Part shown: positions 54,012-64,000 of the stretch, piece by piece | How positions within the stretch are numbered: position 1 is the stretch's first letter | Layout of the letters: every line of letters starts with the position of its first letter | Assembly (NCBI GenBank): GCA_910575005.1 | Contig: CAJTCL010000014.1 | Location: 1 to 64,000, forward strand | DNA length: 64,000 bases | Direction of reading: 5' to 3' | Source of the DNA: Lachnospiraceae bacterium | GTDB taxonomy: Bacteria; Bacillota; Clostridia; Lachnospirales; Lachnospiraceae | Notes under the pieces: generated by a model | What the model was told of the DNA's origin: nothing | Databases searched by the model: none | Seen by the model: the letters and a program-made list of their open reading frames with translations, nothing else | Translations under genes and position numbers: made by a program

Positions 54012-56234
54012 TCAATCTATATATAGTACCATTTCATTGTCTGTCATTTTGTCTTTATAAAACAATCTTCTCAGAGTGCAAATATCTCTTGGAACACGAT
54101 CTATATCTCCTACATTATGCAGCATTTTTACCCACGCATAAAATTCATTTGCAGTTGAAGTAGTCAATGCTGACGTCTTTTTCATATAGCCCTTATTTAA
54201 CGTTTCATGTGCTACAGCTCTCATAAACTTCCAAAAATGATAATAGGCAAGTTTCAGCTTTACCATATACCCCGCACTGTCCTCAATGACAAATCCTTCA
54301 ATATGATTTCCTTTATACTGATAATCTTCTTTTAAAACATTGTAATACCAATCATAAAACTCCTGCCAATTGGCGATCTCATATGCCTTTTCTTTATGAG
54401 ATAATCCAAACTGATTTGCTACATGACACATTTTATCATATTCATACTTTGCATAGTCCATTTGATTATAAACAATATCAAGCAGCACTAACTTGTTCTC
54501 TGAATATTCAATGATATGTGGATCATGTTTCATATCAATACACTCAAATACAAATGATACATTATGCTCTCTGATATATTCTTTCATTTTAAGAATATTA
54601 TCGGAAGAAACTCTCTCATTCAACATATCCTTTAGCCAATTAACATACTCACTTTCAATCATGGATTTACTGCAAATAAATAGACTATCTTTGTATTCAT
54701 CATAGCTGACAATTCCTAAGAATCCATTTTCTTTTACATATGCTGTCACAGGGAATTGTAAGTTGTACTGTAACATATCAAATTTTGTGTCATGATGTTC
54801 ATTCACATTAAAAAACTTATCATACGCCCGTGCCACAACCTTACCTTTTACTGTATCAAGATATAATCCTCTCGCTTTCATCGTCTGCTTATCCCAGACA
54901 CCACCATAGAATGCTTTACGTGTAAAATTAAAGGATGAAATATCTCCAAACTTTTTCTCTTGGATATATCTGCTCGACCGCAAAGCGGTAATTATATCTG
55001 CCACTGAGCTACCTGCCGCGGTCTGCTCTTTTTGTATTTTCAGAGTCTTGAATACATTATTTTTTGTTTCAATGATATGAATGCCATCCTTATCCACCTG
55101 AACACATCTCAGACAACCGCCAAATTCAACATTTCCCTGCAGATTAAATACCCTGTCATTTACCATAGTAGGCATCTGTTTTGTATTTCTGTGTCCATGA
55201 ATTTGATAATAATTATCTGGCGTAGTATAATAAAATGTTTCTGCTATTTTTTCAAAATCGTTATAGCCTCCAACCCCTTTGATCATTTGATCCGTTGCTA
55301 CAAATGATAGATTGTGTGGAATGGTACTAAGTCCAGCATGTGTCACAAGATAAACATTCGCTCCATATTTATAAAAAGCACACTGTCCAAATTTCTTGTA
55401 CAACTTCCTTATTTCCTTTTTATTGATCTGGGCTTCATCCAGAGCTGGCTTTGTGATCGTTTCAAATTCCTTAGAATTTCCAGAACAATCATTTGCATAG
55501 AGCCACAGCCATCTCTCATGATTTCCTTCCAACATAAGAACATTCTTTTTATCCTTCATGGAGATCAAAAATTTCACAACCTCTGCATTTTCAATACCCC
55601 GATCAATATAATCACCGACAAAGATATAAAATTCGTCATCTTTGATGCCGCCATGATCTGACAGATAGCTCTGTAAAACAGTATTACACCCGTGAATATC
55701 TCCAATATGATGAATTTTTTTATATTCAGATAAATCAATCATTTTCATCCAAATCATATCTAATTCATCTGGTTTGATTACTTTGATGCCAGAAGGAATT
55801 TTCTGCGAAGCAAATCTCGCATACATCTTATCAATTACTTTTTCTGGTACTCTTTTTAATACCTCTCTGCCTGCATTTCTTCTCTTAACTTCCTCAATCG
55901 GAATATCTGCAAAATCAACACAATAAATTCTGTATCTATATGTATTACACAATTCCCTATATCCATTCATTTCAGAAGTTTTAGAGTTGGTGGCATCAAT
56001 TACAGTAAATTCACCCTTCTGCATCCTGACTTCCAATAGATCAAACAATGTCTTCCAGGTAACACGATCATTTTCCTGACTAATCCCCTCTGTTCCATCC
56101 ACCTGCATAATAGGACTTTGGCAGAGCAGTCTGATATTGTCAGCCGATAATGTGTATGGTTTTAATCCGTTCTTTTCAATCCATGTAGATTTACCGCAGC
56201 CAGGAGCTCCTCTCAACAAAAGTAAAATTCTCAT
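54012..56234 (-). CDS. Three-domain RNA repair enzyme: kinase, phosphatase, T4 Rnl1-like ligase
   Basis: The 740-residue protein joins three activities. Residues 1-165 form a polynucleotide 5' kinase (P-loop GAPGCGKST at 9-17). Residues 170-395 form a calcineurin-like phosphoesterase (GDIHG 178-182, GDYIDRG 207-213, GNHE 237-240, HGHRNTK). Residues about 420-740 form an RNA ligase with nucleotidyl-lysine motif KENG (Lys501) and the ARAYDKFFN element typical of T4 Rnl1-like ligases. It resembles the Pnkp plan, but its ligase belongs to another subgroup and no Hen1 methyltransferase gene is beside it. It could mend tRNAs cut by anticodon nucleases. Confidence 0.88.
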   Translation of the reverse strand: MRILLLLRGAPGCGKSTWIEKNGLKPYTLSADNIRLLCQSPIMQVDGTEGISQENDRVTWKTLFDLLEVRMQKGEFTVIDATNSKTSEMNGYRELCNTYRYRIYCVDFADIPIEEVKRRNAGREVLKRVPEKVIDKMYARFASQKIPSGIKVIKPDELDMIWMKMIDLSEYKKIHHIGDIHGCNTVLQSYLSDHGGIKDDEFYIFVGDYIDRGIENAEVVKFLISMKDKKNVLMLEGNHERWLWLYANDCSGNSKEFETITKPALDEAQINKKEIRKLYKKFGQCAFYKYGANVYLVTHAGLSTIPHNLSFVATDQMIKGVGGYNDFEKIAETFYYTTPDNYYQIHGHRNTKQMPTMVNDRVFNLQGNVEFGGCLRCVQVDKDGIHIIETKNNVFKTLKIQKEQTAAGSSVADIITALRSSRYIQEKKFGDISSFNFTRKAFYGGVWDKQTMKARGLYLDTVKGKVVARAYDKFFNVNEHHDTKFDMLQYNLQFPVTAYVKENGFLGIVSYDEYKDSLFICSKSMIESEYVNWLKDMLNERVSSDNILKMKEYIREHNVSFVFECIDMKHDPHIIEYSENKLVLLDIVYNQMDYAKYEYDKMCHVANQFGLSHKEKAYEIANWQEFYDWYYNVLKEDYQYKGNHIEGFVIEDSAGYMVKLKLAYYHFWKFMRAVAHETLNKGYMKKTSALTTSTANEFYAWVKMLHNVGDIDRVPRDICTLRRLFYKDKMTDNEMVLYID

Positions 56235-56276
56235 CCAATTCCTCCCGTCTAACTTTTTATCCAGCTATCAGGTACA

Positions 56277-56534
56277 TCAGCTATTTAATTTCATTTTTAA
56301 AAAATCCATAATCATTTGATAATTCCTTGGATCATGAGGAAGCGTACAGCCGCTGCAATCTTTCACAACTTTGCCATTGGAACGCTTAAAATACCTTGGT
56401 TTTCCCAGACAATCCTGATAAGGATTCATGGGACAATAACAAAACAGACAGTTAAACTCCTCCCCCTCCATGCCCTGATGACAAGGAAAATATTTGCAAG
56501 CTTGATTCTTAAAATACTGATGGCTATGTTCCAT
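56277..56534 (-). CDS. Cysteine-rich small domain protein (probable zinc binder)
   Basis: The 85-residue protein holds at least eight cysteines: NQACKYFPCHQG, NCLFCYCPM, DCLGKP, DCSGCTLPH. This is the cysteine-rich small domain pattern (PF04071) thought to bind metal. It begins 19 bp after the zinc permease gene on the same strand, which suits a zinc-linked function; the role is unproven. Confidence 0.85.
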   Translation of the reverse strand: MEHSHQYFKNQACKYFPCHQGMEGEEFNCLFCYCPMNPYQDCLGKPRYFKRSNGKVVKDCSGCTLPHDPRNYQMIMDFLKMKLNS

Positions 56535-56553
56535 ATTACCTCCCCTGCACCTT

Positions 56554-57366
56554 CTAAATATGATTGTGTCTGCCCCACCAATAAGTAATAAAATAAATGA
56601 TGGAAGCTAGAATTACAATTGTAGGGCCAGTGGCCACATTTACATAATAAGAAATAATCAGTCCTAAGTTACCAGAAAACATAGAAAACAAAATGGAAAA
56701 GAAATGATATTCCCGCATATTTTCGGAAATATTGCGTGCTGCCGCCGCTGGAAGAATTAATAAGGCATTGATAATCAAAATCCCCACCCATTTAATGGAT
56801 AGCATCACAATCAAAGCAGTCAAGACTGCAAATAAATTTTCCATCCACGCCACAGAAATGTGACGGCTTTTGGCCAAGGTGCGATTTAGACTGACTGCCA
56901 AAAGCTTATTAAAACCAAACAGCCAAAAGAGCACTGTCACCAATAAAATCACCAACAAATACCAAAGTTCTAGTGGTGTGATACTCAAAATATCTCCCAC
57001 TAAAATACTGGAATATTTACTGAAATTTCCTCCTTTTGACAAAATCGCGAGCCCTATGGCAATACTAAAGGAAGAAAATACTGAGATTACAGTATCGGTG
57101 GAAGCTGCGACCCTGCTGCTAATCTGATTTAAGAGTAACGCAAATACGATCGCAAACACTACCATCGAAATATTGGTATCGTTGACACCAAATACTACAC
57201 CGACGGCAATCCCTGTCAAAGCAGAATGGCCAAGGGCATCCGAAAAGAATGCCATTTTATTATTGACAATCATTGTTCCCATCAATCCAAACAATGGCGT
57301 GATAATTAAAATGGCCAGAAAAGCATATTTCATAAAATCATAGGACAGCCAGGAGAACATACTCAT
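56554..57366 (-). CDS. znuB: Zinc/manganese ABC transporter permease (ZnuB-like)
   Basis: The 270-residue protein has seven to eight membrane helices of the ABC-3 metal permease family. Landmarks are GTMIVNNKMAFFSDALGHSALTGIAVG near the N-terminus and LLILPAAAARNIS late. Its start touches the stop of znuC, so both are translated together. It forms the membrane channel of the metal importer with znuC and znuA. Confidence 0.92.
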   Translation of the reverse strand: MSMFSWLSYDFMKYAFLAILIITPLFGLMGTMIVNNKMAFFSDALGHSALTGIAVGVVFGVNDTNISMVVFAIVFALLLNQISSRVAASTDTVISVFSSFSIAIGLAILSKGGNFSKYSSILVGDILSITPLELWYLLVILLVTVLFWLFGFNKLLAVSLNRTLAKSRHISVAWMENLFAVLTALIVMLSIKWVGILIINALLILPAAAARNISENMREYHFFSILFSMFSGNLGLIISYYVNVATGPTIVILASIIYFITYWWGRHNHI

Positions 57367-58113
57367 TTATGCTTCCCCCTTTCCATACTGGAATACCTGT
57401 GCAAATTCCTGACTGCCAAACACTTCCTTGACACTGCCCTGCTTTAACACAGTTTTATCAATCAATACAGCCTTATCTGCATATCGGCGCACATAATCAA
57501 GATCATGGGAGATTAAGATTACCGCAAGATCATAATTCTCTTTCAAATGATATATCGTTTTGTAAAACAAATCCATGCCATTCTGGTCAATTCCAGAAAC
57601 AGGCTCATCCAACAATAGTAAATTAGGCGAATCCATCAGAGCCATAGACAGCAACACTCTTTGCTGCTCGCCGCCAGAAAGATTGCAGACCTGCTTATCA
57701 ATCAAGTAATCTGCCTCAAATATTCTTAGGTGTTCCAAAATCTTTTGGCGTATCTTTGGCCCCCGCATGAAAAATACTGGAACACTGCTCTGATAAGCCG
57801 CGATCATATCATAGACACTGACGGGGGTCTGCTTTTCCACATTCATAGACTGAGGCACATAACCCATTTTCAATTTCTGAATACGTCCATTCTCCCGATC
57901 CTTAAATTCAATATTTCCTGTATGGGGAATATCATTTAAAATAGCCCGAATCAATGTTGATTTTCCAGCACCATTGCGTCCAATCACAGCATTCAGACTT
58001 CCACAGTGAATATGCAGATTGATATCCTTTAAGATTTCTTGTCCTCCCAGGGTTACACCAAGATGATTGATTTTTATACAGTGCAGCCCACAGGGTCTGA
58101 TCATTTTTCGCAA
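57367..58113 (-). CDS. znuC: Zinc/manganese ABC transporter ATP-binding protein (ZnuC-like)
   Basis: The 248-residue ATPase has Walker A GRNGAGKST, Q-loop VPQSMNVE, signature LSGGEQQRVL, Walker B LLLLDEPVSG and the switch His in VILISHD. A TTG start at 58113 is likely because AAGGAGG lies 6 nt before it; the ATG three codons later lacks that spacing. It lies 11 bp after znuA and adjoins znuB without a gap. Confidence 0.93.
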   Translation of the reverse strand: MRKMIRPCGLHCIKINHLGVTLGGQEILKDINLHIHCGSLNAVIGRNGAGKSTLIRAILNDIPHTGNIEFKDRENGRIQKLKMGYVPQSMNVEKQTPVSVYDMIAAYQSSVPVFFMRGPKIRQKILEHLRIFEADYLIDKQVCNLSGGEQQRVLLSMALMDSPNLLLLDEPVSGIDQNGMDLFYKTIYHLKENYDLAVILISHDLDYVRRYADKAVLIDKTVLKQGSVKEVFGSQEFAQVFQYGKGEA

Positions 58114-58124
58114 AAAGAACCTCC

Positions 58125-59072
58125 TTATTTTTTCTTAAATGCCTGTTTTAAGAGATCAATATTCTTCTGTACCATGTTAAGATAACTGTCTGCCTTGTAA
58201 TCTCCCCGCACCAGGGTATCAAGGTAATAGACTTTTGCATCTGTCTCTTCCTCAACTGTATTGCCCAGATCCTTTCCATAGAGCTCCTCCGCAAACACAA
58301 TCGAAATCTGATGTTCTGTGATCTCCTCCAACACATCTGCTGTCTCCTTGGCACTGATCTGACGCTCTTCATCTAGATTTAGACAATAAATGGTCTGCAT
58401 TCCAAGTTCCTCTGCCAAATACGCATAGGCCTCATGGAAAATTACTGCTGGCTGACCAGCCGTCCGCTCTTTCAGTTCTGCAAGCTGAACGGTCAAATCT
58501 TCTATTTGATCACAGTATTGATCTGCATTTTTCTTATAAACTGTTTGATTGGCAGGGTCGGCCTCCATCAGTGCAGTGGCAATATTCTGCACCATCTTTG
58601 CATAGAGCCTTGTATCAATCCAGGCATGGGCATTTTCCTCTGAGTGGTTATGCTGCTCCTCATCATGCCCGTGACTGTCTCCCTCTGCCAACAATTCCAG
58701 TCCCTCTGCTGCTTGACAGACAGTAAGAGATGGATATGCCTCGCTTACCTCTGTGAGAAAGTTCTCAATTCCACCGCCATTTACGAGAAATAAATCTGCC
58801 CCAGACAACAGGATCATATCCTTAGGTGTAAGCTGATAATCATGCATACACCCTGTCTGAGGCTCACTTAAATTCTCTAATTCCACATCAGTGTTGTCTC
58901 CTACCACATTAAGAGCTGCGATATAGACTGGATAAAAGGAAGTCACTACATGTAACTTTTCCTCCCCCTCCTGTCTATCCTCCAAGCGGATATATGCTCC
59001 TGTAAAAATACCGCCTGCCACGGTAATGGCAAGCAGCATACAAAACACAAACAGATATTTACGCTTTCTCAT
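58125..59072 (-). CDS. znuA: Zinc ABC transporter substrate-binding protein (ZnuA-like)
   Basis: The ATG at 59072 follows GGGAGGG. The 315-residue protein has an N-terminal membrane anchor/signal ([19 protein letters not shown]) without a lipobox Cys. It has metal-ligand residues in GCMHDYQL, in HAWIDTRLYA and in FHEAYAYLAEELG. A His-rich loop (SHGHDEEQHNHSEENAH), the zinc-acquiring feature of ZnuA, lies at about 130-146. It binds zinc outside the membrane. It overlaps the end of engB by 14 bp. Confidence 0.92.
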   Translation of the reverse strand: MRKRKYLFVFCMLLAITVAGGIFTGAYIRLEDRQEGEEKLHVVTSFYPVYIAALNVVGDNTDVELENLSEPQTGCMHDYQLTPKDMILLSGADLFLVNGGGIENFLTEVSEAYPSLTVCQAAEGLELLAEGDSHGHDEEQHNHSEENAHAWIDTRLYAKMVQNIATALMEADPANQTVYKKNADQYCDQIEDLTVQLAELKERTAGQPAVIFHEAYAYLAEELGMQTIYCLNLDEERQISAKETADVLEEITEHQISIVFAEELYGKDLGNTVEEETDAKVYYLDTLVRGDYKADSYLNMVQKNIDLLKQAFKKK

Positions 59073-59703
59073 TGGTCCCTCCCTGTAAGGAAGGCTGTGT
59101 CCCCTCCTCAGTTGGAGAACTGTCCAAAAGTTCATCAATCAGATTCCAAATTTCCTCCCTGCCCTGTTTGGTCAGCGCGGAATAAGGCAGAATCGGTGTA
59201 TCTGGTTTGACATTCAGTCCCGTTTTAATCATTTTCACATGCTTTTGTATCTGACTGCGCTTAATCTTGTCAAGCTTTGTGGCAATAATAATTGGATTAT
59301 AACCTTGATAGACCACCCACTCATACATCTGTTTGTCATTGGCAGAAGGCTCATGACGAATATCAATCAACAGAAATACCGCTTTTAGCTGCTTGGAAGT
59401 ATGGAGGTAATTTTCAACCATCTTTCCCCATTTTTCTTTTTCCTTGGGAGATACCTTGGCATAACCATAACCTGGAAGATCGACCAAATACATGGATTTA
59501 TTAATATTATAATAATTGATAGTCTGTGTCTTTCCAGGCTGTGAAGAAGTCCTCGCCAATGATTTTCGATTCATCAGCCCATTGATCAGAGAAGATTTCC
59601 CCACATTAGATTTTCCTGCAAACGCCATTTCTGGTTTATCTGTATCTGGAAGCTTGCTGGTAACACCACATACAATCTCTAATTCAACTGACTTGATTAT
59701 CAT
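59059..59703 (-). CDS. engB: Ribosome biogenesis GTPase EngB (YsxC)
   Basis: The 214-residue GTPase has G1 [11 protein letters not shown]2 in [10 protein letters not shown]3 DLPGYGYA, G4 TKLDK and G5 YSALT. EngB assists 50S subunit assembly. It is 14 bp downstream of lon. Here it is followed, with overlap, by the zinc transporter genes. The C-terminal tail after residue 195 ([12 protein letters not shown]) is longer than in B. subtilis and reaches over the znuA start. Confidence 0.95.
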   Translation of the reverse strand: MIIKSVELEIVCGVTSKLPDTDKPEMAFAGKSNVGKSSLINGLMNRKSLARTSSQPGKTQTINYYNINKSMYLVDLPGYGYAKVSPKEKEKWGKMVENYLHTSKQLKAVFLLIDIRHEPSANDKQMYEWVVYQGYNPIIIATKLDKIKRSQIQKHVKMIKTGLNVKPDTPILPYSALTKQGREEIWNLIDELLDSSPTEEGTQPSLQGGTNEKA

Positions 59704-59717
59704 ATCTGTCTCCTTGT

Positions 59718-62075
59718 CTATTTCACTAATGCAGTCTTAAGCACCTGTCCCATATTTTCTACAAATACAAGTTCCAGCCCTCTTTTAATCTCCTGCGTAA
59801 TCTCCGCAACATCTGGCTCATTCTTCTTAGGGATACAGATTGTCTTAATTCCAGCATTTTTGGCAGCTAAAATCTTTTCTTTTAATCCGCCGATCGGCAA
59901 AACTCTTCCCCGCAAAGTAATCTCTCCCGTCATGGCCACATCTTTTCGCACCTTGCGTTTGGTGATTGCAGAAAGCATCGCTGTCGCCATTGTGATACCT
60001 GCTGAGGGACCATCCTTGGGTACAGCTCCCTCTGGAATATGAATATGGATATCATATTCTTTAAAAAATTCTTTGTCAATCTGATATTGTTCACTGACGG
60101 AACGAATATAACTAATGCCTGCCTGTGCAGACTCTTTCATCACGTCTCCAAGCTGCCCAGTAAGCTGAAACTCGCCTTTACCAGGCATAATATTGACTTC
60201 GATCTGCAGCGTATCTCCGCCAACGCTGGTCCAGGCAAGCCCGCGCACAATACCGACCTCATCACTCTCATTGATCAAATCATAATTGTATTTTTCTTTG
60301 CCAAGCAGCTTTTCTAGATTATTTTCTGTGACCTTTACAGATTTCTTGCCCGGTTTTTCAGAAGATTTCTTGCTGCCCTTCTTTTGTGGAAATTCATCCC
60401 GATAAAGTTCCCTGGCTGCCTTGCGGCAGATTTCGCCAAGCTTTCGCTCTAGATTACGAACTCCTGCTTCTCTGGTATAACCGCGAATCAGTTTCTCCAA
60501 TGCATGGTCACTGATAGAGAGCTGCCCTTCCTTCAGACCATTTTTTTCCATCTGCTTGGCAATCAGATGCTCTCTGGCAATATGTGCTTTCTCATTTTCT
60601 GTATAACTGCTGACTTCAATAATCTCCATACGATCCAAAAGAGGTCTTTGAATATCCTGCAGAGAATTTGCTGTGGCGATAAACAACACCTCTGACAAAT
60701 CAATGGGAAGCTCCACATAATGATCTCGGAAGCGGCTGTTTTGTTCGCTGTCCAACACCTCCAGCAATGCTGAGGCCGTGTCACCTTTGTAATCACTGCT
60801 GATCTTATCAATCTCATCCAAGAGCATCAGCGGATTTTTTACCCCAGCATTTTTAAGGCCATTGGCAATCCGTCCCGGCATAGCTCCCACATAGGTTTTC
60901 CGATGACCACGGATCTCTGCCTCATCCCGCACGCCGCCAAGACTAATGCGAACATATTTTTTATCTAACGCACGAGCCACAGAACGGGCAATACTAGTCT
61001 TACCTGTACCTGGAGGACCAACGAGACAAATAATTGGGCTGTCACCCTTGGCAGTAAGATTGCGCACTGCCAAAAATTCCAACATACGCTCCTTTACTTT
61101 CTCCATTCCATAATGATCTTCATCCAGAATACGTTCCGCATCTCCAAGATTTCTATTATCCTTGGAAGCTTTATTCCACGGTAGTTCCAGCAATGTTTCT
61201 ATATATCCTCGAATCACAGCACTTTCTGAGGAATTGGTGGAGACATTTTTAAAACGTTCAATCTCTTTTTTGAGCTTTTCTTTGACCTCATCCTCTGCAT
61301 CAAGTTTCTTTGTCTCCTCCAGAAAATGATCTGCCTCTGATACCGTATTATCTTCTCCCAGCTCTTCTCGAATCAAACGCATCTGCTCACGCAAAATATA
61401 CTCTTTCTGATTCTTATCCACCTTTTCTTTGACCTTACTTTGAAATTCTGTCTTGATCTGGATAATATTGATTTCATTCAGAAGTATAATCATCAATGCC
61501 TCATAACGTTCCTCTAATGTATTGGCATCTAAGATCTCTTGTTTTTCTTCATAACCCACTGGAAGATTATTGCCGATATAGTCTAAAAGTTTTGATAATT
61601 CTTTAAAATCTAAAATCTGCTTGGCAAGTTCTTTGCCTGGTTTCGGATTTAAACGGCAATAACGCCCAAAAGTCTCTTGTACCCCTCGCAGCATAGCCTC
61701 CTGGATTGCCTCAGACACCTCTTCTTCCCCCTGGTCTAAGACTTCAATCTCAGCCATCAGACAATCTGCTGATGTCAATGTAACGAGGCGAGCTCTTTTC
61801 TCCCCCTCAATCAACACCCGAACAATTTCATTCTGCAGCTTGATTACCTGCTTGATCACAGCAAGAACTCCTATATCATATAAATCATCCTTTTCTGGAT
61901 CTTCCTTCTCAATCTCCTTCTGTGTCACCAGAAAAACTACTTGATCTTCCACCATAGCATTTTCCACAGCCTTAATGGATCTGTTTCTGCTCACATCAAA
62001 ATGTGCCACCATACCGGGGAGAATTGTCATTCCCCGAAGTGCCACTGCTGGAACCGTTCTGTATTCTTCAGCCAT
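59718..62075 (-). CDS. lon: ATP-dependent protease Lon
   Basis: The 785-residue protease has the N-terminal substrate-binding domain ([22 protein letters not shown]). Its AAA+ domain carries GPPGTGKTS and DEIDKI, and the C-terminal S16 protease has catalytic Ser in KDGPSAGIT and Lys in [10 protein letters not shown]. It degrades damaged and regulatory proteins. It lies 11 bp after clpX, in the clpP-clpX-lon-engB order common in Clostridia and bacilli. Confidence 0.97.
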   Translation of the reverse strand: MAEEYRTVPAVALRGMTILPGMVAHFDVSRNRSIKAVENAMVEDQVVFLVTQKEIEKEDPEKDDLYDIGVLAVIKQVIKLQNEIVRVLIEGEKRARLVTLTSADCLMAEIEVLDQGEEEVSEAIQEAMLRGVQETFGRYCRLNPKPGKELAKQILDFKELSKLLDYIGNNLPVGYEEKQEILDANTLEERYEALMIILLNEINIIQIKTEFQSKVKEKVDKNQKEYILREQMRLIREELGEDNTVSEADHFLEETKKLDAEDEVKEKLKKEIERFKNVSTNSSESAVIRGYIETLLELPWNKASKDNRNLGDAERILDEDHYGMEKVKERMLEFLAVRNLTAKGDSPIICLVGPPGTGKTSIARSVARALDKKYVRISLGGVRDEAEIRGHRKTYVGAMPGRIANGLKNAGVKNPLMLLDEIDKISSDYKGDTASALLEVLDSEQNSRFRDHYVELPIDLSEVLFIATANSLQDIQRPLLDRMEIIEVSSYTENEKAHIAREHLIAKQMEKNGLKEGQLSISDHALEKLIRGYTREAGVRNLERKLGEICRKAARELYRDEFPQKKGSKKSSEKPGKKSVKVTENNLEKLLGKEKYNYDLINESDEVGIVRGLAWTSVGGDTLQIEVNIMPGKGEFQLTGQLGDVMKESAQAGISYIRSVSEQYQIDKEFFKEYDIHIHIPEGAVPKDGPSAGITMATAMLSAITKRKVRKDVAMTGEITLRGRVLPIGGLKEKILAAKNAGIKTICIPKKNEPDVAEITQEIKRGLELVFVENMGQVLKTALVK

Positions 62076-62086
62076 TTGCTCTCTCC

Positions 62087-63352
62087 TCAGGCAGATTTGC
62101 TCTCTCTGCCGTATTCAATCTCTACTTCTTTCTCTTCTTCTACTGCTGCCCTTGTGATTCTGCAGCTTGTAATTGTCTCATCAGAAGGAACGCGATACAT
62201 CAAATCCATCAGCACCTTTTCAACAATCGCCCGCAGTCCCCTAGCTCCTGTTTTGCGCTTCACAGACTTTTCTGCAATTGCTTCCACTGCGTCATCATCA
62301 AAAGTCAGCTCCACACCGTCTAGCTCAAACAACGCCACATATTGGCGAATCAAAGAATTTCTTGGCTCCTTGAGAATGCGCACCAGAGCATCCTTATCCA
62401 GAGAATCCAGAGAAACCGTTACTGGTACACGCCCCACAAACTCGGGAATCAATCCAAATTTTACCAAATCCTGAGGCAGCACCTTTTTCAATATCAAACC
62501 TACATTTTTTTCCCGTTTGTCTGCAATCTCCGCATTAAATCCCATAGACTTGCGGTCCATTCTGGTTTCCACAATTTTATCCAGTCCCTCAAAAGCTCCG
62601 CCGCAGATAAACAAAATATTCGTGGTATCAATCTGAATCAGTTCCTGCTGAGGATGCTTTCTGCCACCCTGCGGCGGAACACTCGCCACGGTACCCTCTA
62701 AAATTTTCAACAATGCCTGCTGTACACCCTCACCAGACACATCTCTGGTGATCGAAGGATTTTCTGATTTTCGCGTGATCTTGTCAATCTCATCCACATA
62801 AATAATCCCTCTCTGTGCACGCTCTATATCATAATCTGCCGCCTGAATAATTTTCAACAGAATATTTTCCACATCCTCACCTACATAGCCAGCCTCAGTC
62901 AACGCTGTGGCATCAGCGATAGCAAACGGCACATTTAAAACTCTTGCTAATGTCTGTGCCAACAGTGTCTTACCACAGCCTGTGGGACCTAGCATAAGAA
63001 TGTTGCTCTTTTGTAATTCCACGCCCATATTATCAGGCGCTAAAATTCTTTTATAATGATTGTAGACTGCAACAGAAAGTACTTTTTTTGCTTCCTCCTG
63101 TCCAATCACATATTCATCCAGAAACGCTTTCAGCTCCACCGGCTTTAACAGGTTAATTTCCTCGACAACCTCCGGCTGTTCCACCATCTGCTGTTGTTCT
63201 TCTTCTAATTCTTCTTCAATAATCTCTGCACAGATGTCCACACATTCATCACAAATATACGCACCGTTTGGTCCGGCAATCATTTTGCGTACCTGAACAT
63301 CAGTCTTCCCGCAAAAGGAGCAGCGTATTCTTTCCTCAAATCTTCCAGCCAT
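62087..63352 (-). CDS. clpX: ATP-dependent Clp protease ATPase subunit ClpX
   Basis: The 421-residue unfoldase has the N-terminal zinc finger ([11 protein letters not shown]...CDECVDIC), Walker A GPTGCGKT, Walker B YVDEIDKI, the LGF-type loop region and the R..G pore segments ([16 protein letters not shown]). It delivers substrates to ClpP, encoded just upstream. The zinc finger is notable given the zinc importer in the same gene run. Confidence 0.97.
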   Translation of the reverse strand: MAGRFEERIRCSFCGKTDVQVRKMIAGPNGAYICDECVDICAEIIEEELEEEQQQMVEQPEVVEEINLLKPVELKAFLDEYVIGQEEAKKVLSVAVYNHYKRILAPDNMGVELQKSNILMLGPTGCGKTLLAQTLARVLNVPFAIADATALTEAGYVGEDVENILLKIIQAADYDIERAQRGIIYVDEIDKITRKSENPSITRDVSGEGVQQALLKILEGTVASVPPQGGRKHPQQELIQIDTTNILFICGGAFEGLDKIVETRMDRKSMGFNAEIADKREKNVGLILKKVLPQDLVKFGLIPEFVGRVPVTVSLDSLDKDALVRILKEPRNSLIRQYVALFELDGVELTFDDDAVEAIAEKSVKRKTGARGLRAIVEKVLMDLMYRVPSDETITSCRITRAAVEEEKEVEIEYGRESKSA

Positions 63353-63419
63353 ATCTTCACCCCATTTATTTATGATTCCTTAAAAGGGACAGAAGCATAC
63401 GCTCGCTGTCCCCCTCTTT

Positions 63420-64000
63420 TTACTTTCTATTTGTAATGACACCATCAATCAAGCCATATTCTTTCGCTTCCTGCGCTGACATATAGTTGTCACGCTCTGT
63501 ATCTGCTGCAATCACCTCATAAGGTTTTCCTGTGTTCTCTGCTAAAATCGTATTCAACTGTTTCTTTGTCTTTAAAATATTATCTGCAACAATCTGAATG
63601 TCTGTCGCCTGGCCTTTTGCTCCACCAGAGGGCTGATGAATCATAATCTCAGCGTTAGGAAGCGCAAAACGCTTTCCTTTTGTTCCGCCTGCCAGGAGAA
63701 ATGCTCCCATACTTGCAGCAAGCCCAATACAGATTGTCTCTACATCGCATTTAATATAGTTCATAGTATCGTAAATTGCCAGACCCGCTGTCACAACACC
63801 CCCTGGGGAGTTAATATATAAATGAATGTCTTTGCCTGGATCTTCTGATTCCAGAAAGAGAAGCTGCGCAGTCACAAGCCCTGCTGTAGTCTCATTTACT
63901 TCCTCACCCAGAAAAATAATCCTGTCCTTCAGCAATCTGGAAAAAATATCATAAGAGCGCTCTCCTCTGCTGGTCTGCTCAACGACATAAGGTACTAAAC
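63420..64000 (-). CDS. clpP: ATP-dependent Clp protease proteolytic subunit ClpP (start cut by window edge)
   Basis: The frame stays open to position 64000, where it reads [21 protein letters not shown], so only about two N-terminal codons are missing. The catalytic triad is visible: Ser in [11 protein letters not shown], His in MIHQPSGG and Asp in TERDNYM. It forms the two-ring peptidase chamber used by ClpX. It heads the clpP-clpX-lon-engB run. Confidence 0.97.
   Translation of the reverse strand, partial: LVPYVVEQTSRGERSYDIFSRLLKDRIIFLGEEVNETTAGLVTAQLLFLESEDPGKDIHLYINSPGGVVTAGLAIYDTMNYIKCDVETICIGLAASMGAFLLAGGTKGKRFALPNAEIMIHQPSGGAKGQATDIQIVADNILKTKKQLNTILAENTGKPYEVIAADTERDNYMSAQEAKEYGLIDGVITNRK

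Overview
The window looks like chromosomal DNA of a spore-forming, anaerobic Clostridia member, most likely of the Lachnospiraceae. The AT-rich composition, strong AGGAGG-type ribosome binding sites, SpoVB-, YtvI- and SleC-like sporulation/germination proteins, a hemerythrin, a clpP-clpX-lon-engB cluster and the four-cysteine form of IlvB all fit this. The lineage is inferred from gene content and was not checked against a database.

Layout. 1-1.3 kb: a decayed tnpB with its guide-RNA end. 1.3-5.6 kb: anti-sigma/ECF sigma pair, HAD phosphatase, AraC-type regulator. 5.9-16.4 kb: one minus-strand Ter-type stress operon, in transcription order a YceG-like/trypsin fusion protease, a rhomboid protease, YceG, TelA, three TerD paralogues and a Ca2+-ATPase. 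16.5-26.3 kb: a SleC-type spore cortex-lytic gene broken by an 8.86-kb element that carries a large serine recombinase, a 57-codon companion gene, an esterase, rarA, a FliD-like protein and an orphan methyltransferase with a broken restriction gene. 27-35 kb: branched-chain amino acid genes (ilvE, ilvN, ilvB), an AEC transporter, folA-thyA. 35.4-37.7 kb: an IS1341-type tnpB element beside an integrase stump and a tRNA-Gly. 37.8-43.9 kb: DegV, a transglutaminase-like lipoprotein, M18 aminopeptidase, cold-shock protein and hemerythrin. 44-47.5 kb: iscR-iscS-iscU-mnmA for Fe-S and tRNA thiolation. 47.6-56.5 kb: SpoVB flippase, a LacI-sensor diguanylate cyclase, a phosphatase, YtvI and a three-domain RNA repair enzyme. 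56.5-64 kb: zinc ABC transporter, engB, lon, clpX, clpP (cut by the window edge).

The main discovery candidate is the interrupted sleC-like gene. Its 5' part (26284-25601) and middle part (16753-16524) each end at a shared 7-bp core, TACCACT. Joining the two copies restores the frame exactly (...RVYTEW + YRNKGYDF...). The circular product would have an almost perfect dyad (TACGAAGT-TACC-ACTTCGTA), as expected of a serine-recombinase attP. The recombinase lies at one boundary and a small gene resembling a directionality factor lies just upstream of it. A perfect SigmaK-type promoter precedes the 5' part. This is the architecture of a skin-type element excised in the mother cell, in a germination enzyme gene. 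The middle part is itself cut after another Trp codon by sequence resembling the first junction, so a second element with its far end outside the window is likely.

Other distinctive items: a family of three MITE-like elements, one with a perfect 10-bp target duplication and with compensatory changes in its hairpins; a small palindrome family; a perfect 71-bp tandem repeat upstream of ilvB; and an Rrf2-type operator just downstream of the isc promoter.
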